In this document: in pieces, positions 17,434 to 25,558 of the stretch
How the letters are laid out: the number at the start of each line of letters is the position of its first letter
Position numbering within the stretch: position 1 is the first letter of the stretch
NCBI RefSeq assembly: GCF_003385185.1
Contig: NZ_PQHZ01000017.1
Coordinates: forward strand, 1-64,000
Direction: 5' to 3'
DNA length: 64,000 nt
Source of the DNA: Amycolatopsis palatopharyngis
GTDB lineage: Bacteria; Actinomycetota; Actinomycetes; Mycobacteriales; Pseudonocardiaceae
The notes under the pieces: model-generated
What the model saw: the letters and a program-made list of their open reading frames with translations, nothing else
What the model was told of the DNA's origin: nothing
Database searches by the model: none
Program-made: the position numbers and the translations under genes

Positions 17434-18183
17434 ATGCAGGCAGCGACCCGTGGAGTATTGGGCATTCTCGGCGCCGCGGTACTCACGGTTGCCTTCGGCG
17501 CCGGGGCGGCGGTCGCCGAGCAGGGAGGAAACGGGAAGGGCAACGGGCCCGATCGATCCGGTCAGGTTCAGTCCGGCAAGGCGGCACAGGCGAAGCAGAA
17601 GCAGTCCGGCTCCGCCACCGACAGCCCCCAGCCACCGTCCAACGCTGACTTCTCCGGCAACGGCGCCAACAACCACGGTCCGTACGACTCCACCCGGGAC
17701 GGTTCCGCCTCGGCCAACGGCAACGGGAACGGGAAGGCCACCGGCAAGCCGTGTGCCGGATGCGTCGGCAAGGCCGACAACAAGAACCCGCCCGGCCAGT
17801 TGCCCGGTGGTTCCGACACCAACCGCGGCTACGAGTGCGACGCCAACAGCGGGGTCGGCAGAGGCAATCCCGCACACACCTCCTGCACGAGCGATCCCGG
17901 CACTCCCCCGCCGACGACCCCGGCCACACCGCCCGGGCCTGGACCGGAATCCCCGCCACAAATCCCTCCGGCAGCGACACCGCCGCAGGCCGAGCCGCCA
18001 ACCCCAGCCAGCACGACCTCCGACTCAAGCCAACTCGGCGTCACCGACGTTCCGGCGTTCGCTCCGGAGAGCGAACCGACGCTGGCGCGAACCGGATTCG
18101 ATGCGCAGGCTCCCGCGTTCGCCGGGCTGATCCTGCTCGGAACGGGAAGCGCGCTACTCGCGGCGGTACGAAGGCGCCAATGA
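17434..18183 (+). CDS. Secreted sortase substrate (LAxTG type), Gly/Asn/Pro-rich
   Basis: 249 aa. Signal peptide about 1-29 (ILGAAVLTVAFGAGAAVAEQ). The mature part is a low-complexity Gly/Asn/Lys region, a middle section with four cysteines (CAGC, YECD, TSC) and a Pro/Thr-rich stalk. The end is a cell-wall sorting signal: LARTG at residues 217-221, a hydrophobic segment and RRRQ. LAxTG is the motif of class E sortases in actinobacteria. It is therefore probably cell-wall-anchored; no sortase gene is in the window. Function of the exposed part unknown. Confidence 0.8.
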   Translation: MQAATRGVLGILGAAVLTVAFGAGAAVAEQGGNGKGNGPDRSGQVQSGKAAQAKQKQSGSATDSPQPPSNADFSGNGANNHGPYDSTRDGSASANGNGNGKATGKPCAGCVGKADNKNPPGQLPGGSDTNRGYECDANSGVGRGNPAHTSCTSDPGTPPPTTPATPPGPGPESPPQIPPAATPPQAEPPTPASTTSDSSQLGVTDVPAFAPESEPTLARTGFDAQAPAFAGLILLGTGSALLAAVRRRQ

Positions 18184-18189
18184 GCGACT

Positions 18190-18201
18190 GACAACCTTGT
18201 C
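18190..18201. promoter_or_regulatory. LacI-type operator, distal copy
   Basis: GACAACCTTGTC, one mismatch from the perfect palindrome at 18314-18325, located 7 nt after the stop of the preceding gene and 124 bp from the proximal site. The pair would suit looping by a LacI-family tetramer or two dimers. Confidence 0.5.
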
Positions 18202-18311
18202 GCAACTCGCGCCGTGCGGGCATCTTCGTAACGGAATGGCTTCGATTCCACCGCAATGCGCCCGGCGTCCATTGACATTTCACTCGATCGTGGTGTGCAC
18301 TCTACGCCATT

Positions 18312-19346
18312 ATGACAACGTTGTCGTCGCCTGGGCGGGGCGGATCCCGCCGAGCCACCATGAGCGATGTCGCCCGGCTGGCCGGGGTGAGCATCAAGAC
18401 GGTGTCCCGTGTGGTCAACGACGAGCCGGCCGTCCATCCGGAGACCGCGGACCGCGTGATCGCCGCCATCGAACAACTCGGGTTCCGGCGCAACCTCGGG
18501 GCGCGAAACCTGCGCAGGGGCTCCAGCTCCGGAACGCTGGGACTGATCGTCGAAGACGTCGGCAACCCGTTCTACTCCGAACTGAGCCGGGCTGTGGAGC
18601 GGGTGGCGACCTCCTACGGCAGGCAGGTCCTGACCGGCTCCTCGGACGAGAACCGGGACCGCGAGCGCGAACTGGCGCTGGAGTTCTGCGCCCGCAGGGT
18701 CGACGGGATGCTGATCGTGCCCGCCGGAATGCAGCACGGATACCTCGTGCCCGAGATGCGCGCCGGCACACCGGTGGTGTTCCTGGACCGGCCCGCGGGC
18801 GACATCGTGGCCGACACGGTGCTGGTCGACAACATCGGCGGAACCGTCGAAGCGGTCACTCACCTCGCGAACCACGGCCACCGGCGAATCGCCTTCCTCG
18901 CCGACAGCCCGGACATCTTCACCGCGGGCGAGCGGCTCAAGGGCTTCCGTGAAGGCTGCGCTCGGGCCGGAATCCCTTATGACGAGCGATTTGTGGTCAT
19001 GCAGACGCCCAGTGAGGAGAACGTCGGCGCAGCCGTTCGTCACCTGCTCCAAGGCCCCGGTGCGGCCACGGCGGTGGTCGCGGGCAACAACCGAGTCACC
19101 GTGCACCTGCTGCGCGCGCTGGCGCACACGGACACGCGTCCCGCGGTGGTCGGCTTCGACGACTTCGAACTGGCCGATCTTCTCGATCCACCGGTCACCG
19201 TCATCGCCCACAACGTGAGCGCACTCGGCGAGGCGGCGGCAGAACTGCTCTTCGCGCGCGTGCACGGAGACCAGTCGACGCCGAGAAAGGTCGTGCTTCC
19301 CGTGCGACTCGTACCCCGCGGTTCCGGCGAGGTGCCCCCGGAATGA
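18312..19346 (+). CDS. LacI family transcriptional regulator
   Basis: 344 aa if begun at ATG 18312; ATG at 18360 (MSDVARLAG) is an alternative. HTH MSDVARLAGVSIKTVSRVVN at residues 17-36, hinge helix around RRNLGARNLRRG, then a periplasmic-binding-like sugar-sensing domain (LGLIVEDVGNPFYSEL to the C-terminus). There is no Shine-Dalgarno before 18312 and the start codon lies against an operator palindrome, so leaderless, autorepressed expression is plausible. It overlaps the manA-like gene by 4 nt (ATGA); the ligand is therefore probably a sugar or sugar phosphate. Confidence 0.88.
   Translation: MTTLSSPGRGGSRRATMSDVARLAGVSIKTVSRVVNDEPAVHPETADRVIAAIEQLGFRRNLGARNLRRGSSSGTLGLIVEDVGNPFYSELSRAVERVATSYGRQVLTGSSDENRDRERELALEFCARRVDGMLIVPAGMQHGYLVPEMRAGTPVVFLDRPAGDIVADTVLVDNIGGTVEAVTHLANHGHRRIAFLADSPDIFTAGERLKGFREGCARAGIPYDERFVVMQTPSEENVGAAVRHLLQGPGAATAVVAGNNRVTVHLLRALAHTDTRPAVVGFDDFELADLLDPPVTVIAHNVSALGEAAAELLFARVHGDQSTPRKVVLPVRLVPRGSGEVPPE
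18314..18325. promoter_or_regulatory. LacI-type operator, proximal copy, touching the start codon
   Basis: GACAACGTTGTC, a perfect 12-bp palindrome with the central CG step typical of LacI-family operators. It begins at the G of the ATG at 18312. Binding here would block transcription of its own regulator gene and the manA-like gene behind it. Confidence 0.6.
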
Positions 19347-20386
19347 ACCAGCGCCTCGACCCGATCAGGCTTCCGGCGAACCAGCCGCCGCAGTTCTACC
19401 GCGGTGGCGAAGCGATAGCCGCCCTGCGCGGCGCGGGCGGCAGCCACGGCGAGTTCGGCCCCGAGGACTGGGTCGCGTCGACGACAACGATGTTCGGCAA
19501 GGAACACACCGGCCTCAGCAGGCTGCCGGACGGGCGATGGCTGCGTGACGCCGTCCACGACGACCCTCAGGGCTGGCTCGGGGCCGCACACGTATCCGAG
19601 TTCGCTCACTCGACCGGACTGCTCGTGAAGCTGCTCGACGCCGGGCAACGGTTGCCTGTGCACTTCCATCCGTCGGACTCGTTCGCCGCTCGGAACTTCG
19701 ACTCGCACTTCGGCAAGTCCGAGGCGTGGATCGTGGTCGGCACCTCTGGCGAATCACCGACCGTCCACGCCGGTTTCCGGGAGACGACGAACGCGAACGT
19801 GGTGGGCGAATGGGTGCGGGAGCAGAACGCGCCCGCGATGCTCGACGCACTGAACGCCCTGCGGGTGGAACCTGGTGACACCGTTTACATCCCGGCCGGT
19901 CTGCCACACGCCATCGGTGCCGGAGTGTTCGTCGTGGAGCTGCAGCAGCCGACGGATTTCTCCCTGACCCTGGAATGGCGGGACTTCCTCGCGTCGCCGG
20001 AGAAGGGCCATCTCGGACTCGGTTTCGACACCGCGTTGCGGGCGCTGGACACCACGGGCTGGGACACGGAACGACTGGCTTCGATCGTCCGCCGCACCGG
20101 TGCCGATCGGGGATCCACTGTGGACCTGCTCGCGCCGGGATCGGCAGGTTTCTTCCGGGCCGACCGGCTGTGTCCCGATCCTGTCGTCACGCTGCACCCC
20201 TCCTTCGCGGTGCTCGTCCTGCTCGACGGAACAGGATTCCTGCGCTGGGAACACGGCGGGGAGATCGCGGTCGCCAAGGGAGACACGCTCGTCATCCCCC
20301 ACGGGGCAGGTGAACTCGAACTGACGGGCGGGCTGACCGCGATCCGGTGCCGCCCGCCCGCACCGGAGAAGCGGCCGAAGCCATGA
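19343..20386 (+). CDS. manA: Class I mannose-6-phosphate isomerase-like cupin enzyme
   Basis: 347 aa. Would interconvert mannose 6-phosphate and fructose 6-phosphate, or act on a related sugar. Metal-site residues: His107 and His109 in RLPVHFHPSDSFA, Glu in KSEAWIVVGT, and His in AGLPHAIGAGVFVVELQQPTDFS. A second cupin-like half (VTLHPSFAVLVLLDGTGFLR to DTLVIPHGAGELEL) completes the type I fold. Its start overlaps the LacI stop and its stop overlaps the start of a 23-codon ORF, so three coding units are coupled. Exact substrate uncertain. Confidence 0.8.
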   Translation: MNQRLDPIRLPANQPPQFYRGGEAIAALRGAGGSHGEFGPEDWVASTTTMFGKEHTGLSRLPDGRWLRDAVHDDPQGWLGAAHVSEFAHSTGLLVKLLDAGQRLPVHFHPSDSFAARNFDSHFGKSEAWIVVGTSGESPTVHAGFRETTNANVVGEWVREQNAPAMLDALNALRVEPGDTVYIPAGLPHAIGAGVFVVELQQPTDFSLTLEWRDFLASPEKGHLGLGFDTALRALDTTGWDTERLASIVRRTGADRGSTVDLLAPGSAGFFRADRLCPDPVVTLHPSFAVLVLLDGTGFLRWEHGGEIAVAKGDTLVIPHGAGELELTGGLTAIRCRPPAPEKRPKP

Positions 20387-20454
20387 CACACAACGACTCC
20401 TCGCAGGACAACATGGACGAGAACGAGCGGTACTTCTACAACCAACAGTGCTGA
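20383..20454 (+). CDS. 23-residue micropeptide, translationally coupled to the manA-like gene
   Basis: ATG at 20383 overlaps the manA-like TGA (ATGA). The 23 residues are acidic and polar, rich in Asn, Asp, Gln and Glu, and end ERYFYNQQC with a single C-terminal cysteine. The codon pattern argues for a real gene: positions 1 and 2 are AT-rich (AAC, GAC, CAG, TAC, TTC), while 20 of 22 sense codons after the start end in G or C. An internal ATG would give a 13-residue form. I recognise no family. It could be a peptide precursor, a signal, or a subunit-like tail. Confidence 0.6.
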   Translation: MTHNDSSQDNMDENERYFYNQQC

Positions 20455-20472
20455 CCTGGCGTACCGCGACGA

Positions 20473-21225
20473 TCAGTACGGCGCGGTGCCCGCCGCCAGC
20501 TCACGCAGTGTCCCGATCAGCCACGCCCGACCGGCGCGCCAGAGTCCGGCGCCGAGCGAGATCCGGGACACCCCGCAGCTCGCCAGCCCAGCCAGGGCCG
20601 GCCCGGAGGGCAGGTATGTGGCGTTGACCGCTGCCGGAGCGATGGCCTCGGTGAACGAGCGCAGCACCGGCTCCGAGGTGACGTGGATCGGATAGACGCA
20701 GTCCACCCCGGCGTCGAGATACCGCCGCGCCCTTTCGATCGCGTCCGGCAACACGGCCGCCTCCTCGGCACCGCCTCGTGTATCGAGGAAGCAGTCGATC
20801 CTGGCGTTGATCACCAACGCGTCACCGGCGGCTTGCCGCACCGCCGCGAGGAAGTCCGCCTGCTCCGTTGCGCCGCGAAGTCCGCCCGCACGGAGATCGC
20901 TGTCCTCCAGGTTGCAGCCGACAGCGCTGGCCTCTCCCAGCCGTGCCACCAGTTCGGCGGGAGCCAAGCCGTATCCGGCCTCGGCGTCGACGGTCACGGG
21001 AACGTCGACAACGCGGGCGATCCGGGCAGCCGCGGCGAACATCTCGTCAACGGGTGCCTGCTCGCCGTCATCGTGGCCGAGCACGGCGGCGACCGCCGCG
21101 GAACTGGTCGCCACCACGGGAAACCCGGCCTCGACAAGGAGGCGCGCGCTGTCGGCGTCCCAGGCGTTCGGCAGAACGAGCGGCTTGCCGGGAACATGTA
21201 GGTCCCGCAGCTCTGCGGCGGTCAC
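20473..21225 (-). CDS. Isocitrate lyase/PEP mutase superfamily protein
   Basis: 250 aa from GTG at 21225, which overlaps the upstream gene's TGA. VLPNAWDADSARLLVEAG, ATSSAAVA, VTVDAEAGYG (Asp80, Glu82 as metal ligands) and NLEDSD are the hallmarks of the superfamily; the short form matches 2-methylisocitrate lyase-like or oxaloacetate decarboxylase-like members. The catalytic loop carrying KxCG in true isocitrate lyases is not visible, so classical isocitrate lyase activity is unlikely. Operon with the AhpD-like gene; the MocR regulator is divergent. Confidence 0.82.
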   Translation of the reverse strand: MTAAELRDLHVPGKPLVLPNAWDADSARLLVEAGFPVVATSSAAVAAVLGHDDGEQAPVDEMFAAAARIARVVDVPVTVDAEAGYGLAPAELVARLGEASAVGCNLEDSDLRAGGLRGATEQADFLAAVRQAAGDALVINARIDCFLDTRGGAEEAAVLPDAIERARRYLDAGVDCVYPIHVTSEPVLRSFTEAIAPAAVNATYLPSGPALAGLASCGVSRISLGAGLWRAGRAWLIGTLRELAAGTAPY

Positions 21226-21686
21226 GAAACCTGCTCGGACAGGGGCTTGTGACTGGACACGCCGAACCGGTTCAGCATGTTGATGATGCCGATCGTCCAC
21301 ATCACCGCGACGTACTGCTCTTCGCTGAACACCTGCGTCGCCTCCTCGTAAAGCGCGTCCGGCAGATCCCTCGACTCCGACAGCCTGGTCACCTCCTCGG
21401 TCAGCGCCAGTGCGACTCGTTCGGCCTCGGTGAACAGCCCGCTCTCGCGCCACACGGACAGTACGAGAAGCCTGCGCTGCGACTCGCCCAGTTTCAGTGC
21501 GTCCCGGCTGTGCACGTCGACGCAGTAGGAACAGCCGTTCAGCTGGGATGCCCTGATCCTGATCAGCTCGAGCAGTGCAGGCGCGAGACCGGCGTCGGCT
21601 GCGGCCTGCTGGACGAGTTTGTGCAGGGACGCCACGGACTTGTACGCCTCGGGGAGGGCGGAGGTGATCTGAATTCGCTTGGTCAC
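21222..21686 (-). CDS. AhpD-like carboxymuconolactone decarboxylase family protein
   Basis: 154 aa. The redox motif is GCSYCVDVHSRDA, with Cys52, Cys55 and His59 arranged as in AhpD alkylhydroperoxidases. The remainder (LALTEEVTRLSES, QYVAVMWTIGIINMLNRFGVSS) is the usual helical scaffold. It should catalyse peroxide or thiol chemistry, cytoplasmic. It is first in an operon with the PEP mutase-like gene and divergent from MocR, 45 nt apart start to start, so it is the likely MocR target. Confidence 0.85.
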   Translation of the reverse strand: MTKRIQITSALPEAYKSVASLHKLVQQAAADAGLAPALLELIRIRASQLNGCSYCVDVHSRDALKLGESQRRLLVLSVWRESGLFTEAERVALALTEEVTRLSESRDLPDALYEEATQVFSEEQYVAVMWTIGIINMLNRFGVSSHKPLSEQVS

Positions 21687-21719
21687 GACTTCACGGTACC
21701 GACGACTGGCTTACAGGTA

Positions 21720-21753
21720 TGGTCCAGTTTCATGCAGGTTTCGTGGTCCAGTT
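21720..21753. promoter_or_regulatory. Direct repeats TGGTCCAGTT, probable MocR/PdxR operator
   Basis: Two identical 10-mers, at 21720-21729 and 21744-21753, starts 24 bp apart, in the divergent promoter; the second copy is inside the first codons of the MocR gene. MocR-family regulators bind direct repeats, so this is probably the site controlling both directions. Confidence 0.6.
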
Positions 21754-23147
21754 CCACCGATCTCCATCTGGACTGGAGTCCGGGCTCCGGCCGGGAAGGA
21801 CTGGCACAGGCCCTGCGGGCGGCCCTGCGCGCGGGCCGGCTCCCACCGGGATCAGTGCTGCCGTCCACCAGGACGCTGGCGCTCGACCTCGGCGTGGCAA
21901 GGGGCACGATCACCAGGCTGTACGCGGACCTCGCGGCCGAGGGCTATCTGCACATCCAGCAGGGTGCGCCGACCAGGGTGGCCACCGTGGGCACTCCGCC
22001 CAGCTCGCCTCCCCCGCACGGCACCGGCCCGTCGGCGCCACGCTGGAGCCTGCTTCCCGGACGCCCGGACGTGTCTTCCTTTCCGAGAACATTGTGGACA
22101 TCGGCCACCAGGAGAGTGCTGCGGGAGGCCTCGTCCAGTTCGTTCGGGTACACCCAGGAGCTTGGTGTTCCGGAACTGCGCGCCGCCCTCGCCCGTTACC
22201 TCGCTCGCAGCCGTGGGGTGCTCGCGGATCCGGACCGCATCGTCGTCTTCGGTGGCCACGCGCACGCGGTTCACCTGCTGGCGACGGCACTGCGGGGACT
22301 CGGTATCTCGGAGATCGCCTTCGAGGACCCATCACTGCCCTATTTCCGCGATGTCGCGGCGTCGGCGGGAGTCTCTGTGGTCGGCGTGCCGGTTGACGAC
22401 GAAGGCGTCCAGGTCGCCGAACTGGACAGCCCTGTCGCGGTGGTGACCCCGGCACACCAGTATCCGCTGGGAGTCACCCTGGCGGCAGCCCGCCGGGCCG
22501 CACTCGCCCGGTGGGCGGATACCTCGGGCGCATTCGTGGTGGAGGACGACTATGACGGGGAGTTCCGGTTCGACCGCCAGCCGATCGGCGCGATCCAGGC
22601 GCTGGCACCGGAGCGGGTGATCTACGCGGGCACCGCGAGCAAGACGCTCGCGCCCGCACTGCGGCTGTCCTGGCTGGTGCTGCCGAGGTCACTGGTGGAG
22701 CCGGTGCGCGCGGCCTTGCTGGCCTCCGGCTGGCGCACGCCCGGCCTGGAGCAGCTGATCTTCGCCGATCTGCTGGACTCCGGCGACTACGACCGGCATG
22801 TCCGCCGCCGCAGGCTCGCCTATCGCAACCGGAGGGATCGGCTGCTCGACGCTCTGCCCGGCGGCCTGTGTCCCCTCGGCATCTCGGCTGGGCTGCACCT
22901 CGTGCTGATGCTGCCTCGCTCCGGTCCCACGGAGGACGAAGTCCTGGCCGCGGCGGCACGGCGGCGGCTGGACCTGCACGTGCTCGGCAGCCACCGGATG
23001 AGCGAGGGCCCGCACCCGCAGGGGATCATCGTGGGTTACGCAGCACCCGCCGAACATGGGTTCTCGTCGGCGGTCGACGCCCTGCTGGCCACCCTGGCCG
23101 ACGTCGGCCTGGGCCAGATATCGCACTTTCCCGGGAAAGCGCGGTAG
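21732..23147 (+). CDS. MocR-type regulator: GntR DNA-binding domain fused to PLP aminotransferase fold
   Basis: 471 aa from ATG at 21732, the only start before the conserved DLHLDW. Winged helix at about 22-88 (GLAQALRAALRAGRLPPGSVLPSTRTLALDLGVARGTI). Fold type I aminotransferase domain from about 110 on, with FVVEDDYDGEFR and YAGTASKTLAPALRLSW containing the PLP lysine. It closely resembles PdxR-like proteins. The end of the gene runs into a copy of palindromic repeat A, which encodes its last residues (HFPGKAR). Likely ligand: PLP plus an amino compound. Confidence 0.88.
   Translation: MQVSWSSSTDLHLDWSPGSGREGLAQALRAALRAGRLPPGSVLPSTRTLALDLGVARGTITRLYADLAAEGYLHIQQGAPTRVATVGTPPSSPPPHGTGPSAPRWSLLPGRPDVSSFPRTLWTSATRRVLREASSSSFGYTQELGVPELRAALARYLARSRGVLADPDRIVVFGGHAHAVHLLATALRGLGISEIAFEDPSLPYFRDVAASAGVSVVGVPVDDEGVQVAELDSPVAVVTPAHQYPLGVTLAAARRAALARWADTSGAFVVEDDYDGEFRFDRQPIGAIQALAPERVIYAGTASKTLAPALRLSWLVLPRSLVEPVRAALLASGWRTPGLEQLIFADLLDSGDYDRHVRRRRLAYRNRRDRLLDALPGGLCPLGISAGLHLVLMLPRSGPTEDEVLAAAARRRLDLHVLGSHRMSEGPHPQGIIVGYAAPAEHGFSSAVDALLATLADVGLGQISHFPGKAR
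23122..23143. repeat. Palindromic repeat family A, copy 3
   Basis: CGCACTTTCCCGGGAAAGCGCG: palindrome with one A-C mismatch, inside the last codons of the MocR gene. Its right arm GGGAAAGCGCG is the exact complement of the left arm of copy 4, 21 nt away. Confidence 0.75.
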
Positions 23148-23164
23148 CTGCACACGCGGGGTAT

Positions 23165-23186
23165 CGCGCTTTCCCGGGAAAGTGCG
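23165..23186. terminator. Palindromic repeat family A, copy 4, terminator with T-run
   Basis: CGCGCTTTCCCGGGAAAGTGCG with one G-T wobble, followed by GGG and TTTTT: a rho-independent terminator for the MocR gene, also placed against the converging meaB gene. Its left arm matches the right arm of copy 3 and its right arm matches the left arm of copy 3, so one long nested stem (23122-23186) is possible. Confidence 0.75.
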
Positions 23187-23210
23187 GGGTTTTTGAGACG
23201 GGGCGGGCGG

Positions 23211-24176
23211 TCAGGAACGCAGGCTCTCGATCAGTTGGCCGGCGGCCGCGAACGGGTCCACCCGGCGATCGACCACTCCCTCGGCCAGTTCCGCGAGCCG
23301 CTGCCCGCCCCGCAGGTCCACCAACTCGGCACGCAGGGACTGCATCGCGATGGCCTCAACCTCGCCCGCGGCTCGGGCCGCTCGTCGCCTGCGCAGCTCG
23401 CCGTTGGCCTCCAGCCAGCGGTGGTGCTCGGCCAGCGCCTCGATCACCTGGCCGCCGCCCTCACCCTTGGCCGCGACGGTGCGCACGATCGGCTGGCGCC
23501 AGGAATGGCCGCGTACTTCCCTGCGCGCCAACGAGATCATCTGCTTCAGCTCACGCACCGTGGTGTCGGCGCCGTCCCGGTCGGCCTTGTTCACCACGAA
23601 CACATCGGCGATCTCCAGTACGCCTGCCTTGGCGGCCTGTATCCCGTCGCCCATACCTGGCGCCAGCAGCACCACAGTCGTGTCGGCGAGGCGTACCACG
23701 TCCACTTCGGACTGTCCTACACCGACTGTCTCGACGAGCACGACGTCGAACCCGGCCGCGTCGAGGACCCGCAGCGCCTGCGGGGTGGCCCAGGCGAGTC
23801 CGCCGAGATGACCGCGCGTGGCCATCGAGCGGATGAAGACCCCCGGGTCCACGGCATGCTCGGTCATCCGGATCCGATCCCCGAGCAGGGCGCCCCCGGA
23901 GAACGGTGAGGACGGGTCGATCGCCAGCACTCCAACCCGTTTGCCCTCGGCACGCAGCGCCGAGATCAGCATCGAGGTCGATGTCGACTTACCGACTCCA
24001 GGAGGTCCGGTCAGCCCGACGACCTGGGCGTTGCCGGTATGCGGCGTCAGTGCGGCCGCCACCTCACGCAACTGCGGATGTGCGTCCTCGACCAGCGAGA
24101 TCAACCGCGCGACGGCCCGCTGCTGACCGTCGCGCGCCCGCTCCACCAGGTCGGCGACGTCAACCGCGACCGCCAT
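23211..24176 (-). CDS. meaB: Methylmalonyl-CoA mutase-associated GTPase MeaB
   Basis: 321 aa. G3E-type GTPase that protects and reloads adenosylcobalamin mutases. P-loop GPPGVGKST around residues 57-65, switch region ETVGVGQSEVDV, and base-recognition motif NKAD in VVNKADRDGAD. Length matches MeaB/ArgK. It starts 4 nt after the thiolase stop on the same strand; with the epimerase across the promoter and ccr further on it forms an acyl-CoA gene set. The mutase itself is not in the window. Confidence 0.93.
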   Translation of the reverse strand: MAVAVDVADLVERARDGQQRAVARLISLVEDAHPQLREVAAALTPHTGNAQVVGLTGPPGVGKSTSTSMLISALRAEGKRVGVLAIDPSSPFSGGALLGDRIRMTEHAVDPGVFIRSMATRGHLGGLAWATPQALRVLDAAGFDVVLVETVGVGQSEVDVVRLADTTVVLLAPGMGDGIQAAKAGVLEIADVFVVNKADRDGADTTVRELKQMISLARREVRGHSWRQPIVRTVAAKGEGGGQVIEALAEHHRWLEANGELRRRRAARAAGEVEAIAMQSLRAELVDLRGGQRLAELAEGVVDRRVDPFAAAGQLIESLRS

Positions 24177-24180
24177 CCGG

Positions 24181-25368
24181 TCAGCCCTTCGGCACGGTGA
24201 TCAGCAGCGCGTCACCCTGACCGCCGCCACCGCAGAGCGCCGCGGCACCGACGCCCCCGCCACGCCTGCGCAGCTCGTAGGCGAGGTGCACGGCCAGCCG
24301 GGCACCGGAGGCACCGATCGGGTGGCCGAGGGCGATCGCACCGCCGTTGACGTTGACCTTCTCCGGATCGATACCCAGCTGCCTGGTGGAGACGAGACCC
24401 ACGGCGGCGAAGGCCTCGTTGATCTCGACGAGGTCCAGTGCACCCACATCCAGTTTCGCCTTCGCCAGCGCGGCCTTGATGGCGTTCGCCGGCTGCTCGT
24501 GCAGGCTCGCGTCGGGACCGGCCACCACGCCGTGCGCGCCGATCTCGGCCAGCGGGGCGATGCCGAGTTCCTCGGCCTTCTCCTTACTGGCGACCACCAC
24601 GGCCGCGGCACCGTCGGAGATCTGCGAGGCGGAACCGGCGGTGATCGTGCCGTCGGCGGCGAACGCCGGACGCAGCTTGCCGAGCCCGTCCGCCGTGGTG
24701 TCCGCGCGCACACCCTCGTCGGTGGAGAACACGATCGGATCCTTCTTGCGCTGCGGGATCTCCACGTCGACGATCTCGTCGGCGAAGTGACCGGCTTCGA
24801 TGGCCGCCGCCGCCCGCTGGTGCGACCGCGCGGAGAACTCGTCCTGCTCGGCCCTGGTCAGTTCGTAGCGCGCGTTGTGCTTCTCCGTGGAGGCGCCCAT
24901 CGCGACCTGGTCGAACGCACAGAACAGGCCATCGTGGGCCATATGGTCGACGAGAGTGGTGTCGCCGTATTTGAACCCGGAGCGCGACTTGGGCAGCAGG
25001 TGCGGGGCCTGGGTCATCGACTCCTGCCCACCGGCGACCACGAGGTCGAACTCCCCGGCACGGATGAGCTGGTCGGCGAGCGCGATGGCGTCGAGGCCGG
25101 AGAGGCAAACCTTGTTGATGGTCAGCGCGGGGACGTCCATCGGGATGCCCGCGGCGACGGCGGCCTGACGTGCCGGGATCTGGCCCGCGCCCGCGGTGAG
25201 GACCTGCCCCATGATCGTGTACTGCACCGCGTCCGGGGAGACTCCCGCCCGTTCCAGTGCCGCCTTGATGGCAAAGCCACCGAGCTGGGCCCCGGAGAAG
25301 TCCTTCAGGGAGCCGAGCAATCGACCGATCGGGGTACGGGCAGCACCCAGGATCACAGAACCGGACAC
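24181..25368 (-). CDS. Acetyl-CoA C-acetyltransferase (thiolase)
   Basis: 395 aa from GTG at 25368, five bases after GGAGG; the frame continues upstream without coding character. Catalytic Cys88 in [13 protein letters not shown], His349 in [16 protein letters not shown] and Cys379 in [13 protein letters not shown]: a complete thiolase triad. It condenses two acetyl-CoA or cleaves acetoacetyl-CoA. Divergent from the epimerase gene and followed at 4 nt by meaB, the arrangement I recall beside scy/filP in Streptomyces coelicolor. Confidence 0.92.
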   Translation of the reverse strand: MSGSVILGAARTPIGRLLGSLKDFSGAQLGGFAIKAALERAGVSPDAVQYTIMGQVLTAGAGQIPARQAAVAAGIPMDVPALTINKVCLSGLDAIALADQLIRAGEFDLVVAGGQESMTQAPHLLPKSRSGFKYGDTTLVDHMAHDGLFCAFDQVAMGASTEKHNARYELTRAEQDEFSARSHQRAAAAIEAGHFADEIVDVEIPQRKKDPIVFSTDEGVRADTTADGLGKLRPAFAADGTITAGSASQISDGAAAVVVASKEKAEELGIAPLAEIGAHGVVAGPDASLHEQPANAIKAALAKAKLDVGALDLVEINEAFAAVGLVSTRQLGIDPEKVNVNGGAIALGHPIGASGARLAVHLAYELRRRGGGVGAAALCGGGGQGDALLITVPKG

Positions 25369-25558
25369 GGCAGCCTCCAAGCCTCGTCGCAGGACCAACC
25401 TGAAAAACGATACCGGTTCGGGTCAGTTGCTGAATCGCTCACTGTGTCCGATTCAATACTCGCCCGCTGCGGCACCCGGGGTACGCACCCGCCGGCGGAC
25501 ACCGTCCTGTGAGCCGACGCACGGCGGAGACGGCGGTTCAGCACATATCCTCCCTCCC

